Origin: Pratylenchus scribneri
Taxonomy: Eukaryota; Nematoda; Chromadorea; Rhabditida; Pratylenchidae
Direction: 5' to 3'
Assembly: GCA_030063045.1 (NCBI GenBank)
Contig: JAQSEB010000037.1
Location: forward strand, 1,054,001 to 1,118,000
Length of the DNA stretch: 64,000 bases
Part shown: piece by piece, positions 10,803 through 22,074 of the stretch
Layout: the number at the start of each line of letters is the position of its first letter
How positions within the stretch are numbered: position 1 is the stretch's first letter
Translations under genes and position numbers: made by a program
The notes under the pieces: model-generated
Told to the model about the DNA's origin: nothing
The model's input: the letters and a program-made list of their open reading frames with translations, nothing else
Databases searched by the model: none

Positions 10803-11347
10803 CATTTACTGATAAAAATGAACCAAATTGGAATTATTTTGATCAGAAAATGGCCTAATAGGAGTAAGATATAAACCACAAATGATATTCCATGGCCAAT
10901 TTGGGTAACAAATGGCATATGCCCTTTGTTGGAATTGATTCCAATGGAATTGGACTCCTCTCAACAAACCCATTTTTGATTGATTTTTGGCTTCAAGCCC
11001 ATCAAAGGGATAGTTAGAGGGAATTCGCCCATAAACAAAGGGGCCAATATGAAGATATTTGCTGAAAATAAAGCGATTTATGTAAATATTTAACAAAAAT
11101 ATGATTGGTGAGAATGTGCGGTATCCAAGAAAACTAATCAAAAAATCATTTACTGTGAAAAATACGAATTGAGATTATTTTGATAAGAAAATGGCCAATG
11201 ATAGAGAAATCTAATGTCATTTGACAAATCGACATTGCCCTGGGACTGGGACTTTTGCTCTTTGTTCGTCGATTGATTATTTGGCTTCAAGCCCATCAAA
11301 AGGATAGTTAGAAGGAATCTGGCCATATAAACAAAGGGGCCAATATA
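10803..11347. repeat. Diverged direct duplication (two about 200-250-bp copies)
   Basis: Copy 1 (10803-11053) and copy 2 (11151-11347) share CATTTACTG..AAAAT, ATTATTTTGAT.AGAAAATGGCC, GGCTTCAAGCCCATCAAA, GGATAGTTAGA and AAACAAAGGGGCCAATAT in the same order. A 111-codon minus-strand frame over copy 1 is not kept in copy 2, so I do not call a gene. Confidence 0.7.
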
Positions 11348-12340
11348 AGTGATTGTGGGATAGGTTCCAAGGTCCAGGCTTGATGAAAGTATAGGGAGGC
11401 TTCGTGCTTCAATGAAAAAATCCTTTGTCTGGGCTAAAAGAAATCATTTTCGAGCTTTTAATGGGGGAAAATCAATGCCGATTTTTGAATATAGCGGTTG
11501 GATAAGAGGAGAATCGGTGCCTTCCTTTCCATTTGACAACAGGCAAATTGACGCGCCGCCTTCGGCGCACGCTTCCATTAGCCAGCATTACGGATGCGTG
11601 TGGGAGCCTTTGAATCGAAGGAAAGAGTATGCGGATTTTGGAGGGCAAGCACAGGCATTTGGCCACGGCATATTTCCCACATATTCACTCAATAGATGCG
11701 GTGCTGTTTGATCACTTCCCTCAGCTATTCAGCCCGGTTTTTGCCGTTTTGTCCATTCCTTCGCTCGCGGCTTAATTCCGAATTGCCTTCTTCACCAAAT
11801 TCGGCCTTACATTCATCCCTTTCCTAGGCCATCATTTCCCCTTTTCCGATCGCTTCCTCTTCCCCAGCCCTCCTCATCTAAAATCCCGGCTTCCCCTCCC
11901 AAACAATTCCCTTCTCCCTCTACCAATTGCCGGCTTTTCCTTCCTATCAAAACAAACTCCTCCTTTTCCCCTCAAATTTAATCAAAAAATGCCCTTCCCC
12001 TTCCCCTTCTTTTTCTTTTATGGCTACCACAATTTTTCCTCTGACTTCCGTAGATCGCTTGCCCTTACACACTTGTTTTTAATCCTAACTCCTAAAATCA
12101 AGAGGAAATGCACTCTCAAAAAACCAATGAAGACATTTTCTCTTTTTTTTTCTCGAATTTAATTTAGTTTTTTATTTATAATTGGAAATTGTAAAGATGT
12201 AGTTTTCATTTGGCTTACAAATTTTTGGACTGTCTTCCAACTCTTGCAATTCAAATTCACTTTGATGACAAGATCTATAAAACATTGAAATATTTTTTCT
12301 TTTTCGGTTCACCATTAATTATAGGCTATTTTTGAATTCA
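11348..12340. other. Intergenic stretch with a pyrimidine-rich block; no supported gene
   Basis: 11412-11711 is locally GC-richer and open on the plus strand, with a GCGCCGCCTTCGGCGC hairpin near 11551-11567, but the frame shows no recognisable motif. From about 11720 to 12010 the plus strand is strongly pyrimidine-rich (CTTCC/CCCTT runs). The block lies upstream of the minus-strand secreted-protein gene and could include its regulatory DNA, which is inference only. Confidence 0.4.
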
Positions 12341-12475
12341 AAACTAGAGCCTAGATGGCGGTGGAGCTGGGTCTAAGCGGGCCGAGCCAAGGCCAGAAAG
12401 CCCGGTTGGAAATAAACTCACAATAAATTGGCTATTTTGTATAAATTTTGAAAATTTTTGTAAAAAATTATTATT

Positions 12476-12835
12476 TTCATAATCAGAATGAAAATCAAAA
12501 TTTTGATCGAAATTAAAATCAGGATGAAAATCAGAATTTTGATCGAAATTAAAATCAGAAAGAAAATCAGAATTTTGCAAGAAATTAAAATCTGAATTTT
12601 GTAAAAAATTAAAATCAAAATAAAAATCAGCATAAAAATCAGAATTTGTACCAAAATAAAAAAAATTTGAACGAAATTACAATCAGAATAAAAATCAGAA
12701 TTTGTACCAGAATAAAAATCAGAATTTGTACCAGAATAAAAATAAAAAAATTTGATCGAAATTAAAATCGGAATTTTGTAAGAAATTAAAATCAGAATTT
12801 TGATCGAAATTAAAATCTCAATGAAAATCCAATTT
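12476..12835. repeat. Degenerate AT-rich tandem repeat
   Basis: Units built from AAATCAGAATTTTGATCGAAATT and AAATCAGAATTTGTACCAG variants follow one another about a dozen times with indels. The purine bias keeps two minus-strand frames open (Ile/Leu/Phe/Lys-rich or Phe/Asp/Asn-rich), which are a by-product of the repeat rather than genes. Confidence 0.82.
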
Positions 12836-13149
12836 ATACCGGACATATCTAATAAAAATAAGTATTTTAATTTGTTAAATAATTTCATTCCAGCAGGTGT
12901 CAGAAAATTAATATCAAAAAAATGAAATAACATATAATTTTTTTTATTTTTTAGGGACCACTCCATTGACCAAATCAAGGCCATGCCGAATGTTTCAATT
13001 GTTCGGCAGGTTAATTTTTAAATAATGAATTGTTAAATTAATTTATTTAAAAAATGGTTTATTTAAATTATGGAAATGAATAAAAAAAAATAATATAAAG
13101 GTAAAAATTGGAGAAGGAAGGATAAAAAAAACCAATAAAAAAGGGGGAC

Positions 13150-13950
13150 ATTATAAAGAAATTTATGAAAGAGCCGGTATTTCGGATTGTGAAAGAATAA
13201 TTTGGGCGATAAGTCGTTTATAATATTCAATATGTCGTTGCCCGAAGTTAAGTGGCCATTTGTTGATGATATGCCGGGCATAAACAACAAAAGACGCCGC
13301 AATCGTTGGTGCGTTGCTGTGGGCCTTTATAATTTACTTCTCGTTGGAAACGGCGGAAAGGCAAAATTTCAATATCAGTTTCTTCTGACAATATTTGAGC
13401 CAAAGTACTTAAATGCCAAAATTTACAAAAAATTTTTATTGAAAACATACTATAAAGAATGGGTGTAAGCCCATTTTTGGCCATCATTTTTCGGCGCATA
13501 AGACGAGTCATAAATTATGATCGTTGTTTTCTTCAAGTTGACCACTCCAAGTGTCGCATGATCATTATTTATTGATATTGGAACAATGATGAGATGGGTA
13601 TTCTTGTTGATTCGGTGTTCCTTGATGTCGGAATTGGGCAAAAATTCCTCAAAATCATCAAATGGCACAAATATTATATCTTCTTTGACATTAGGTCAAT
13701 GTCAGTGTCGATCAAATCATTGTTAATGCCTCCGATTGCTAGAGTGAATGATTAATATTGCAAGACATTCCCTGAAATTCAAATAAATTTATTTGAAAAT
13801 TAATTATTAGAAACCTCATTAGCTTCACGCATTTCTTGCTTATAATATTATTTGTCCATTTTGGCCATATTCACGAACGACTGCTTTTTTGACTGACTCA
13901 TTCCATGCCAAAACATGCGGTTTCCTTATTCAGGTGAAAACTGTGCTGCG
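13150..13950 (-). pseudogene. Ulp1/SENP-like (C48) protease copy 1, multiply frameshifted
   Basis: Read on the minus strand, FVPFDDFEEFLPNSD, a block with NNDHATLGVVNLKK, then IIIYDSSY, then QRTNDCGVF appear in the order and rough spacing of the C48 His, Asp and Gln/Cys catalytic blocks. The usual Trp after the catalytic His is Ala. The parts lie in three frames: one shift near 13680 before FVPFDD, one between YDSSY and the Cys block (13450-13511) and one inside a TTTT run just after DCGVF, after which VVYARHIINKWP continues to a stop near 13157. A decayed upstream exon with KETACFGME is at 13800-13945. C48 enzymes cleave SUMO or similar tags; this copy is unlikely to be functional unless the shifts are sequencing errors. 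Comparison with copy 2 confirms homology. Confidence 0.72.
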
Positions 13951-14101
13951 ATCCTAAGAATTACAAGACACAAAATATTATTAGAAAGAAAGGAACCTAC
14001 ATAATTCTTTCAAGAATTCATGCTCTAAAATTTTCAAGCCGAAAGGTGTTTTGATTTGCAAATTTCGACCTCCTTAAATTGTCCATAATTAGTATATAGA
14101 T

Positions 14102-14920
14102 TTAAGAAAAAAAGGACCAATAATATAAATTTATAGTGATTTTTATGGTCCATTTCTTTAGATTGATCACGCCCAGCACGCAATTAATGTTCTTTATTGA
14201 AATCCAGACAATAATAAGCCGCGTCTTTTGGTCAATTCTGTGGCCATTGATATCATTCTTCGGCAAAAATTGCACAAAATCATCCCAAGGCACAAAAAGG
14301 ACATCATCCTCGCACATCCGGCTAATCGCGGTGTCAATTAGATTCGGGTATAAGCCGCCAACTCCCAAAGTACTGAATGCCGCAAATGTCAATTCATTGA
14401 AATATCCCTAAATTCCATAAAAATTCATTTGAAAATTTGAGTTTTTTAAAATACTTTCAGCCAATAGCCCTCTTCCATTACTCCATCCATAGCGGCAAAA
14501 TTCTCCCAGAAATTCTTAGCCCGAAAAACTTCCAGCAAGGGTGTTTCTCCTCGAGGGTAAATCAATATGACATCCGGAAGGCGGGCGATGTTCACGGACG
14601 GACTTGATGAAGACGAAGAGAGCGAAGATTCCTAAATTTTATAGCCTTTTTTTAAATTCATTTTTATAATTTAAATCAATTTTTGCTAATTATCTCATTT
14701 TATTCAAAGGACTAGATATAAATTATGTTAGCATTAAGTGGGGGATGGATTACTCGTTTTTTAAATTTGATAGTAATATAATTAGGAACCTCATAAGCAT
14801 CACCACTTTTGTCGATAGCGGTGTTTGTCCAAATTGGCCTGTTCCATGACTCTTTCTCCGCCGGATTCATTTCATTCCTAATTTTTGCCACCTCCTTTGA
14901 TTGCAATGGACGGCCTCGAC
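14102..14920 (-). pseudogene. Ulp1/SENP-like (C48) protease copy 2, truncated, catalytic His replaced
   Basis: Three spliced blocks fit: 14790-14920 (SKEVAKIRNEMNPAEKESW), 14455-14631 (Ser-rich start, then LPDVILIYPRGETP) and 14102-14407 (LFVPWDDFVQFLPKND, then IDQKTRLIIVWISIKN and VLGVINLKKWTI). The last block aligns closely with copy 1, but the position of the catalytic His reads Asn (IKNINCVLGV) and the frame is lost before the Asp/Cys part, in a segment also found at 15290-15440. It is a gene fragment of the same family. Exon borders are plausible GT..AG sites; no start codon is assigned. Confidence 0.65.
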
Positions 14921-14999
14921 CTTAAAATTTGCTAGACTCAAAAGACTAATATGATATCAGAAAAAGTGTTCTAGATTTTTCTTTTTTTTTAAATTTTAT

Positions 15000-15290
15000 T
15001 GTAATCAAATTAGGAACCTCATTGACTTCATCCACTTTTCGTTGGGAGCGCATTTTGTCCCGATTGGCCATATTCATTAACGGTCGCATTTCTCTCTGAT
15101 TCATTCTGCACCATAAACGTGCAGCCTCTTTGTTTCCCTGCCAGATGCGGTTTCTACCTTAAGAGTTACTAGGCTCAAAAGACTATTATAAGAAAAGAAC
15201 CTTCATAATTCCTTCGAAATCGCATCGAAAAAAAACATAAATGCCGTCCTGACTTTTTTGATTACCAAATTTCGACCTCCTTGATCCATT
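15000..15290 (-). pseudogene. Further exon fragments of the Ulp1-like family
   Basis: 15016-15162 contains a minus-strand block NKEAARLWCRMNQREM that aligns with SKEVAKIRNEMNPAEK of copy 2 and with the decayed block at 13800-13945; all three are followed by a GAG/GTT(C/T)CT junction. 15190-15285 (GRNLVIKKV) matches 14020-14080 (GGRNLQIKT on the minus strand). This is a third set of duplicated exons, with stops in or near most frames. Confidence 0.55.
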
Positions 15291-15445
15291 TTTATTGTTT
15301 TGATGTTTTAAATTTCTAAAAATATATCTAAATTAATATTTAATTAAGCAAAAAGTATTAAAATTCATTATAAATTGTCCATTAGTATATAGAATTAAAA
15401 ATGGATTAATAATATAATATTATGATTATTATGGTCCTTTCCTTC
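15250..15445. repeat. Partial duplicate of 14045-14165
   Basis: CAAATTTCGACCTCCTT, AAATTGTCCAT, TTAGTATATAGA and TTATGGTCC(A/T)TT occur in the same order in 14050-14160 and 15265-15440, the second copy being interrupted by about 70 bp. The duplication carries pieces of the Ulp1-like exon cluster. Confidence 0.65.
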
Positions 15446-15559
15446 AGTTTGATTAAATCAGAGAATATTAGGAAAGCTAATAATATGTATTATTCGATAC
15501 AGCATGGGACTAAGACTGAGACTATGACATGGAAATTGGGAGCTTTAATCCTAGAAATT

Positions 15560-15935
15560 AATTTTAGAGAAAGAATTATGATGTCATATTTTACAGTATA
15601 CTTGGTATACGGTATGACTAAGTAACTTATAAAAGATATTACGGTAATTGAAATGTCAAGTATAGAGTATTCGATGGAGCTGAAAATGATGGTGATATTT
15701 TTTGCATTTGATAATGTTACAGTATACTTGGTATACGGTATGACTAAGTAACATATAATTGAAATATTACGGTAATCGAAATGTCAATTATATAGTGATC
15801 GATGGTGAATGATGGTGATATTTTTGCATTTGATAATGCTACATTATTCTTTGATTTGGTATACAGTATGATCAAGTATACGGTAGTTTATGTAATATGG
15901 TAAGGGAAATCTCAAATATAGGTTAATCGATAATG
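15560..15935. repeat. Three imperfect about 127-bp direct repeats
   Basis: ACAGTATACTTGGTATACGG and ATGACTAAGTAAC start near 15593 and 15719, and a weaker copy is near 15840. Each is followed by ATTACGGTAAT.GAAATGTCAA and GATGGTGATATTTTT text. No coding potential. Confidence 0.75.
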
Positions 15936-15939
15936 CTGA

Positions 15940-16760
15940 AGTTTTGCATTGCTTATGGCAAATGTCATGAAAAATGAAATGCAAAATTATGAAACCGAAT
16001 TAAGAAGATATGAAATTTTTTCTATAAAAAGAAGATGGATTGAGCCGAAAATATCAAAAAGTTATTATGGTTTTTAAAACTAAATCAAGGCAGTAAAAAT
16101 CTCGACGGATATTTCCAATTTGCATTTTTTTTTTGCAAGCTTTTAAAATTGACAACAAATGGCAATTTTAAGAAAAAATTATTTGTCAATAAAATTTCAA
16201 TATTTTTTCCATTTTTTAAGTAATAAAATTATGAAAAAATAATAAATTTGGACCAATGGACAGTGATTGAGTAATAATTAATAAATCCACTTCCCCTCAA
16301 GTCTACATATTTTCATTCCCCCTTCTTCATTTAGAACTTAGAAGTAAAGTTTGTCTTTACGTTTTGGATCGCTTGTTCCTCTCTTCTCTATTGATTTAAT
16401 TATTATTGGTAGATAAAATTTCTAGTGCTTTAAAAGCAAAAAACTACGTTAACGGAAATCTCTAATCTCTATTGATTGAACAATTAAATAGCTAATTCTA
16501 TATTTGATTTATATTATCAAGAAAATTAATCAAATTAAATTATTTTGCGAAAAATTTTGAACGGAGAAAAATTTTTTCCAGAAATAACCGCATAGCGAAA
16601 AATTTTGCGCAGTTACTAGCCAGTTATTAAAACTTCGGCAAAAAATTGTCACACGTTTTTATTTTACATTAATAAATCAATATTAAAACTTGTAATAATA
16701 AAACGTAATTTTTACAGATTAAAAAATCTGCATATCAGTCAATCGAAATCAAATAAAATT
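15940..16760. other. Upstream region of gene A; no gene seen
   Basis: AT-rich non-coding DNA between the direct repeats and the ATG at 16761. It includes low-complexity runs and a local GCGAAAAATTTTG repeat near 16545 and 16605. A TTTTTACAG at 16710-16718 before the ATG could be a cis- or trans-splice acceptor; that is a guess. Confidence 0.35.
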
Positions 16761-19700
16761 ATGGATAGCAATTTGGAATACCGCCGGCGATTGCCACCCG
16801 AACTTCTCGCCGAAATTCACAAATGTTTACCGCTGGATGCGGCCGTCAATATTCTCGTAAATGTACCAACTCGTGCAATCGTCCAAAATAATTCATATTG
16901 GCTGCTTCGAAACATCCGAAAGATCAAAAAGGTTTCGATTTTAAATTTCCAAAAACATCAAAATAAATAATCATTCTAAATATAACAGCGGATAAATCGC
17001 AAAAAAACATTTCAGTGAAAGAAATCAATAAATTTTGACAATTTTCGTTTATAAATGTCATACATCTTCATTATCTGTTTACAGATTTTAAACACCTAAA
17101 AGTCCCCCATGATTTCTCTATATAAGTCACTCTGGTTAGCTTGTGATTTATAGCCTGGTCTCAATTAGGCGCCATCGCTTGTAATTCATTAAGAACTAAA
17201 CCGATATAGATAATTTCGGTATCAAATTAAAGAGCGCACTTCGGGCTATCGATAGATATATATTTGGTTTGGCTAAGATTTGATGGAATTATGCTCAAAA
17301 AACCATGAAAAATTCGCAAATTTATATTAAGTCTTTTTAATGGTTTTTAAAGTACAAGTTTGCTAATTCTGAACCAAACAAGATAAATTTTATATCAATC
17401 GATAGCCAGAGGGTGCTCTTTAATTTGATACCGAAATCATCTATATCAGTTTCGCCCATAATGAACTATAAGCAACGTCGCCCAGTTGAGACGCCGCCCA
17501 GTTGAACAGGATCGCTTATCGCTAGGAGTAGGTTTGGGCCATTCTGTGATTGATATAAGAGCATTTTTTGGGATCTATTTTTTTTAAAATGTGCAAAGAC
17601 ATAATAATAAAGAAATAAGGCCAATCTGAAAGTTATTCAGAGAATTTTTAGACGTGTTTGCACGCTTCACCGAAATCGGTTAAAAACATTTCAATCAAAC
17701 CATGTTTTTGGCAGTTTGGTATTTACAAATTCATGTTTTTAAACTGGTTTTAAGGGTTTTCCAACATAATAAATCCGAAAATATCATTGGTTCTTTGGTT
17801 TATTCCCTGTAAATTGCCAAAACTGGTTTGGATAAAATGTCTTTTCCGACCTTTTTCGGTGAAACGGGCTAGCACCATTTTTAGATATGCTATCTAGAAG
17901 AAAATTTAAAAATGCTTTCATAGATACTCTGAACAAAAAATTATTCTAAACAGTCAAAATTATTAGCAGTTTTATTGAATTTGATTATTTTAGAAATGAT
18001 TTAAACAAAAAAGATCAAAAATTCGAAAATATGGATAATAAAAAAATTACACTTAAATTTTCTCATTTTTAGTCACTCATCCGAGATATAATCCATCCAT
18101 TGACATTGGGAAATATGAAGAGAAAAGAAATTAAAAAACTCGATAATAACATGGAAGAATTCATCAGCGAAAGGGCCAAATTTTACAAGAAGATAGATAG
18201 AGTTATCCCATTCAATCAATACCAATCTTTGGAATGGAAGCCACAAATGGATTTATTTTTTCGCTATGGTGCTTGGCTGACCCCAACTCGAGATTTCTGC
18301 TCAGTTATAAATGGTGTGCCAGACAATTTTGTGGAAAATTTGATCGTCCATTTGGCCAATTCACCGTAAAATTTATTGAATTAAATTTTTAAAGTTTTTG
18401 TTTTTAAGTGTTTTTTTTTTTTTGACAAAAATGCAAAAAAAAAGTTAAATAACTAAAAATTGATAAGAAATTTCTAGAAAATTTAGATTGAATTTTTACG
18501 TTTTTCAGGGCTGAAATAAGTCCTTAAAAATTGTGAAAAAAAAACGATAGAACGCACCCCTTAAACCTTAAAAAAAAAAATTATACAAAATACAAAAAAT
18601 TTTTCTCGCATTTATCTGCTAAAAAAATGTAACCTTAAAAATTTTTCCTCCTTAGTCCCTAGAAAAAAATTTCTGGGTGCGCCTTTGTGGGCAAGGATGC
18701 ATTAATTTATTTTGAACCAAAACCAAAAATTCTTTAAACCAAAATTATTCAACAAATTAAATTGAAATCACCTTTAATTTTTATAAATTAAGTTTGGCCG
18801 TGGCCGGAAATGCTTTCAAATGTGCTCAAATCTGGTTTGAAGAGGAAACAAGAGAACACCCGAAGAGTTTAAAGCAATTATTGGAACAAGCAAAAATGTA
18901 TTCATCAAGTGGAAGTGACCGAATTTTGTTTGAATCGATTGACCTGAAAATTGGCGAAAATATTGTGCACATTTTTGGTGGAGAATTGTGGTATTTCGAA
19001 GGCTCGCATCTGACATTTAATGTGGTGAATAGAGAGGATCCAACGAAATGGTTTGAAATTTCTTTTGATGGCGATGGCGAACAGGATGAGGGCACTTTGG
19101 GAAACATGCAAATATTCACAATCGAAGCAATACCGGTATAGTTTAAATTTTAAATTAAAAGAAATACAAACATTTTTTTTTTTTGAATTATTAAATTAAT
19201 TCGGATAAGCGAAAATTATATGGAAGTTTTTTTATATAATGTTTAAAAATAAGTTTCTTGATTTTAGTTAAAGAATTAAATTTCCATGAGGGAATTAATT
19301 TTAATTAAAAACAAAGTTTCCGGAAAGATTAACAGACTAGCATAGCAGCGATTTTAATTAACTTTTCCGGAAAGATTTTAATTAATTTTTCCGGAAAGAT
19401 TTTAATTAATTTTTCCGGAAAGATTTTAATTAAGTTTTCCGGAAAGATTTTAATTAATTTTTCCGGAAAGAATTTAATTAAGTTTTCCGGAAAGATTAAC
19501 AGACTAGCATAGCAGCGATTTTAATAAACTTTTCCGGAAAGATTTTAATTAAGTTTCCGGAAAGATTAACAGACTAGCATAGTAGCGATTTTAATTAACT
19601 TTTCCGGAAAGATTTTAATTAATTTTTCCGGAAAGATTTTAATTAATTTTTCCGGAAAGATTTTAATTAAGTTTTCCGGAAAGATTTTAATAAACTTTTC

Positions 19701-22074
19701 CGGAAAGATTTTAATTAAGTTTCCGGAAAGAATTTAATTAAGTTTTCCGGAAAGATTTTAATTAAGTTTCCGGAAAGAATTTAATTAAGTTTTCCGGAAA
19801 GATTTTAATTAAGTTTCCGGAAAGAATTTAATTAAGTTTTCCGGAAAGATTTTAATTAAGTTTCCGGAAAGATTTTAATTAAGTTTCTGGAAAGAATTTA
19901 ATTAAGTTTTCCGGAAAGATTTTAATTAAGTTTTCCGGAAAGATTTTAATTAAGTTTCCGGAAAGATTTTAATTAAGTTTCCGGAAAGAATTTAATTAAG
20001 TTTTCCGGAAAGATTTTAATTAAGTTTCCGGAAAGAATTTAATTAAGTTTTCCGGAAAGATTTTAATTAAGTTTCCGGAAAGAATTTAATTAAGTTTTCC
20101 GGAAAGATTTTAATTAAGTTTCCGGAAAGAATTTAATTAAGTTTTCCGGAAAGATTTTAATTAAGTTTCCGGAAAGAATTTAATTAAGTTTTCCGGAAAG
20201 ATTTTAATTAAGTTTCCGGAAAGAATTTAATTAAGTTTTCCGGAAAGATTTTAATTAAGTTTTCCGGAAAGATTTTAATTAAGTTTCCGGAAAGATTTTA
20301 ATTAAGTTTCCGGAAAGAATTTAATTAAGTTTTCCGGAAAGATTTTAATTAAGTTTCCGGAAAGAATTTAATTAAGTTTTCCGGAAAGAATTTAATTAAG
20401 TTTTCCGGAAAGATTTTAATTAAGTTTCCGGAAAGAATTTAATTAAGTTTTCCGGAAAGATTTTAATTAAGTTTTCCGGAAAGATTTTAATTAAGTTTCC
20501 GGAAAGAATTTAATTAAGTTTTTCGGAAAGAGTTTAATTAAATTTTCCGGAAAGATTTTAATTAAGTTTTCCGGAAAGATTTTAATTAAGTTTTTCGGAA
20601 AGATTTTAATTAAGTTTCCGGAAAGAATTTAATTAACTTTTCCGGAAAGAATTTTAGTTAACTTTTACGACGGAAAGAATTTTAGTTAACTTTTAGGGAA
20701 GATTTTAATTAAATTTTCCTAAAAAAAATTAAGTTTTCCGGAATGATTTTATAGTCTTTACAGAATAAATTTTTTTATTTAATTTTCATAGCCCCTTATT
20801 GTGTTACATACACAGTGAACAGAGAAAGAATAAATTTTATCAAAAAAGATAATTCAAATAACCATACAAAAATATTTTTTTGGACTTTAAACTAGATAAG
20901 TCTTTTTTTCAGTCCATAAATGAATTCCTGGAAAATGGCTACAAATTTTCTGGACATCCACATATTCTTCGAAAAGCCTCTGATCAACATGACCATCTTA
21001 TTGATTCATTTTTGCGACGTGGAGCGGGATTTACACATTTTCGCCATTTCCAAATTGACAAATTTACGGTATGCCCTGAATATTATGCCGAGGATTTGAT
21101 TTGTTTTATGGCCTATACAAAGTGAGTGAAATTATGAATGAATTATACCTAAATTTATCAATTCAGACATCCGGAATATGTGCTCGAAACGATTGACATC
21201 AAAATTGAATGTTCGGAAATGTCAAAAATGCTTCATCAAATTTGGAATATTTGTCGCAGTGGAATACCAAAAGGTGGGTGTTAGTTAGTGATTGATGAAT
21301 ACTGAGAAATTTATTTGAGCCAAAAATTTAAAAAATTCTATGATAATTTTGGATGCCAACATTAATATGCTCTAAGCCCTATTTATGATAAATTGTAATT
21401 GTTGATATGGCTTAGCGAGACTGGACAAAAAAAACGACAAAAATAGCGCTTATAGCATTCTAAATTATCATTTAGAAAATATTTTTTAAATTATGAATAG
21501 GAAAATTTGAAATTAGTTCGAAAATTTTACAGCAATCATGTAAAATTTGTAAAACTGCTTAAATTCCTTTTTGAAATAAATATTACTTTTTTTATATATT
21601 TCTTAAAAAGGTGGACGTTTACTCAAGTCGGACAATGAGAATTTATTTATTTTGGCTGGCACCGCACATGATCCAATCAAGGTTGAGATTTACAGTGACA
21701 ATGAAGACTGGGGGAAGTGGCTATATGGGATCGAATATTATGATCGGCTGGAATTCACCGTGGCCAATTGGCCTTCCAATTTTGGCTTCCTCTTCGACTT
21801 TCACGTAATCTACCCGAAATTTTTAAAAGGAAAAGAAAAGAAGGAAAAAACCATTGAAATTATGATCAAGCGTCGAAAAGTGAGTTTAAAATAAATTCAA
21901 AAATATATTTAAAAGACATTAAACTATTTTCAGAACAAAATGATGAAATTGGATGACATCATCGACAGCAATAACAATAATGGGATTGAGAAGAAATTAC
22001 CAATTAAAGCAATAAATCGTTATTACAAGGATGAGGATGGAGAATACAAGAAAAGAAAATACTATTTTCATTGA
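16761..22074 (+). CDS. Gene A: F-box-like N-terminus plus two copies of an unrecognised domain (7 exons)
   Basis: Exons: 16761-16931, 18073-18365, 18793-19135, 20913-21121, 21167-21273, 21611-21879, 21934-22074; all GT..AG, phases agree, total 1533 nt (510 residues plus stop). Residues 11-45 (LPPELLAEIHKCLPL and following VNVPTRAI) resemble an F-box helix, which would recruit Skp1/cullin ligases; this is similarity by eye. The rest is internally duplicated: a helix-like block with FFRYGAWLTPTRDF (exon 2) recurs as FLRRGAGFTHFRHF (exon 4), each followed by a block ending in GEL..Y / YDRLEFTVAN-type strands (exon 3; exons 5-6). The C-terminus is Lys-rich. The intact frame and the inverted paralogue at 62063-63638 with identical exon phases show it is a real gene family. 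Introns 1 and 3 hold foldbacks and a tandem array. No domain name can be assigned with confidence beyond the F-box-like start. Confidence 0.85.
17155..17500. mobile_element. Foldback element in intron 1 of gene A
   Basis: GATATAGATAATTTCGGTAT and CAAATTAAAGAGC in the left arm (17157-17267) recur inverted in the right arm (17400-17497), with GTCTCAATTAGGCG / CGCCCAGTTGAGAC near the ends. No clear target duplication. Confidence 0.75.
17661..17875. mobile_element. Second small foldback element in intron 1 of gene A
   Basis: TTCACCGAAATCGG on the left pairs with CCTTTTTCGGTGAA on the right, continuing inward through AAACCATGTTTTTGGCA / TGCCAAAACTGGTTT-type arms. Boundaries are approximate. Confidence 0.6.
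19300..20752. repeat. 23-24-bp TTCCGGAA / TTAATTAA tandem array in intron 3 of gene A
   Basis: The unit CCGGAAAGATTTTAATTAAG plus TTT or TTTT repeats about 60 times. Units alternate between GATTTTAATT and GAATTTAATT and between three and four T, giving a dimer of about 47 bp over much of the array. Early copies carry an extra AACAGACTAGCATAGCAGCG segment (near 19330, 19500, 19570). Each unit contains two palindromes, TTCCGGAA and TTAATTAA. The array fills most of a 1.8-kb intron. Confidence 0.96.

Noticed and set aside
11412..11711. 99-codon plus-strand ORF in a GC-richer patch
   Set aside because: No recognisable motif, no splice-consistent neighbours, and the opposite strand is equally open.
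12344..12984. Long minus-strand ORFs (78 and 188 codons) with Ile/Phe/Lys or Asp/Phe repeats
   Set aside because: They arise from a purine-biased tandem repeat open in two frames at once; no splice or domain support.
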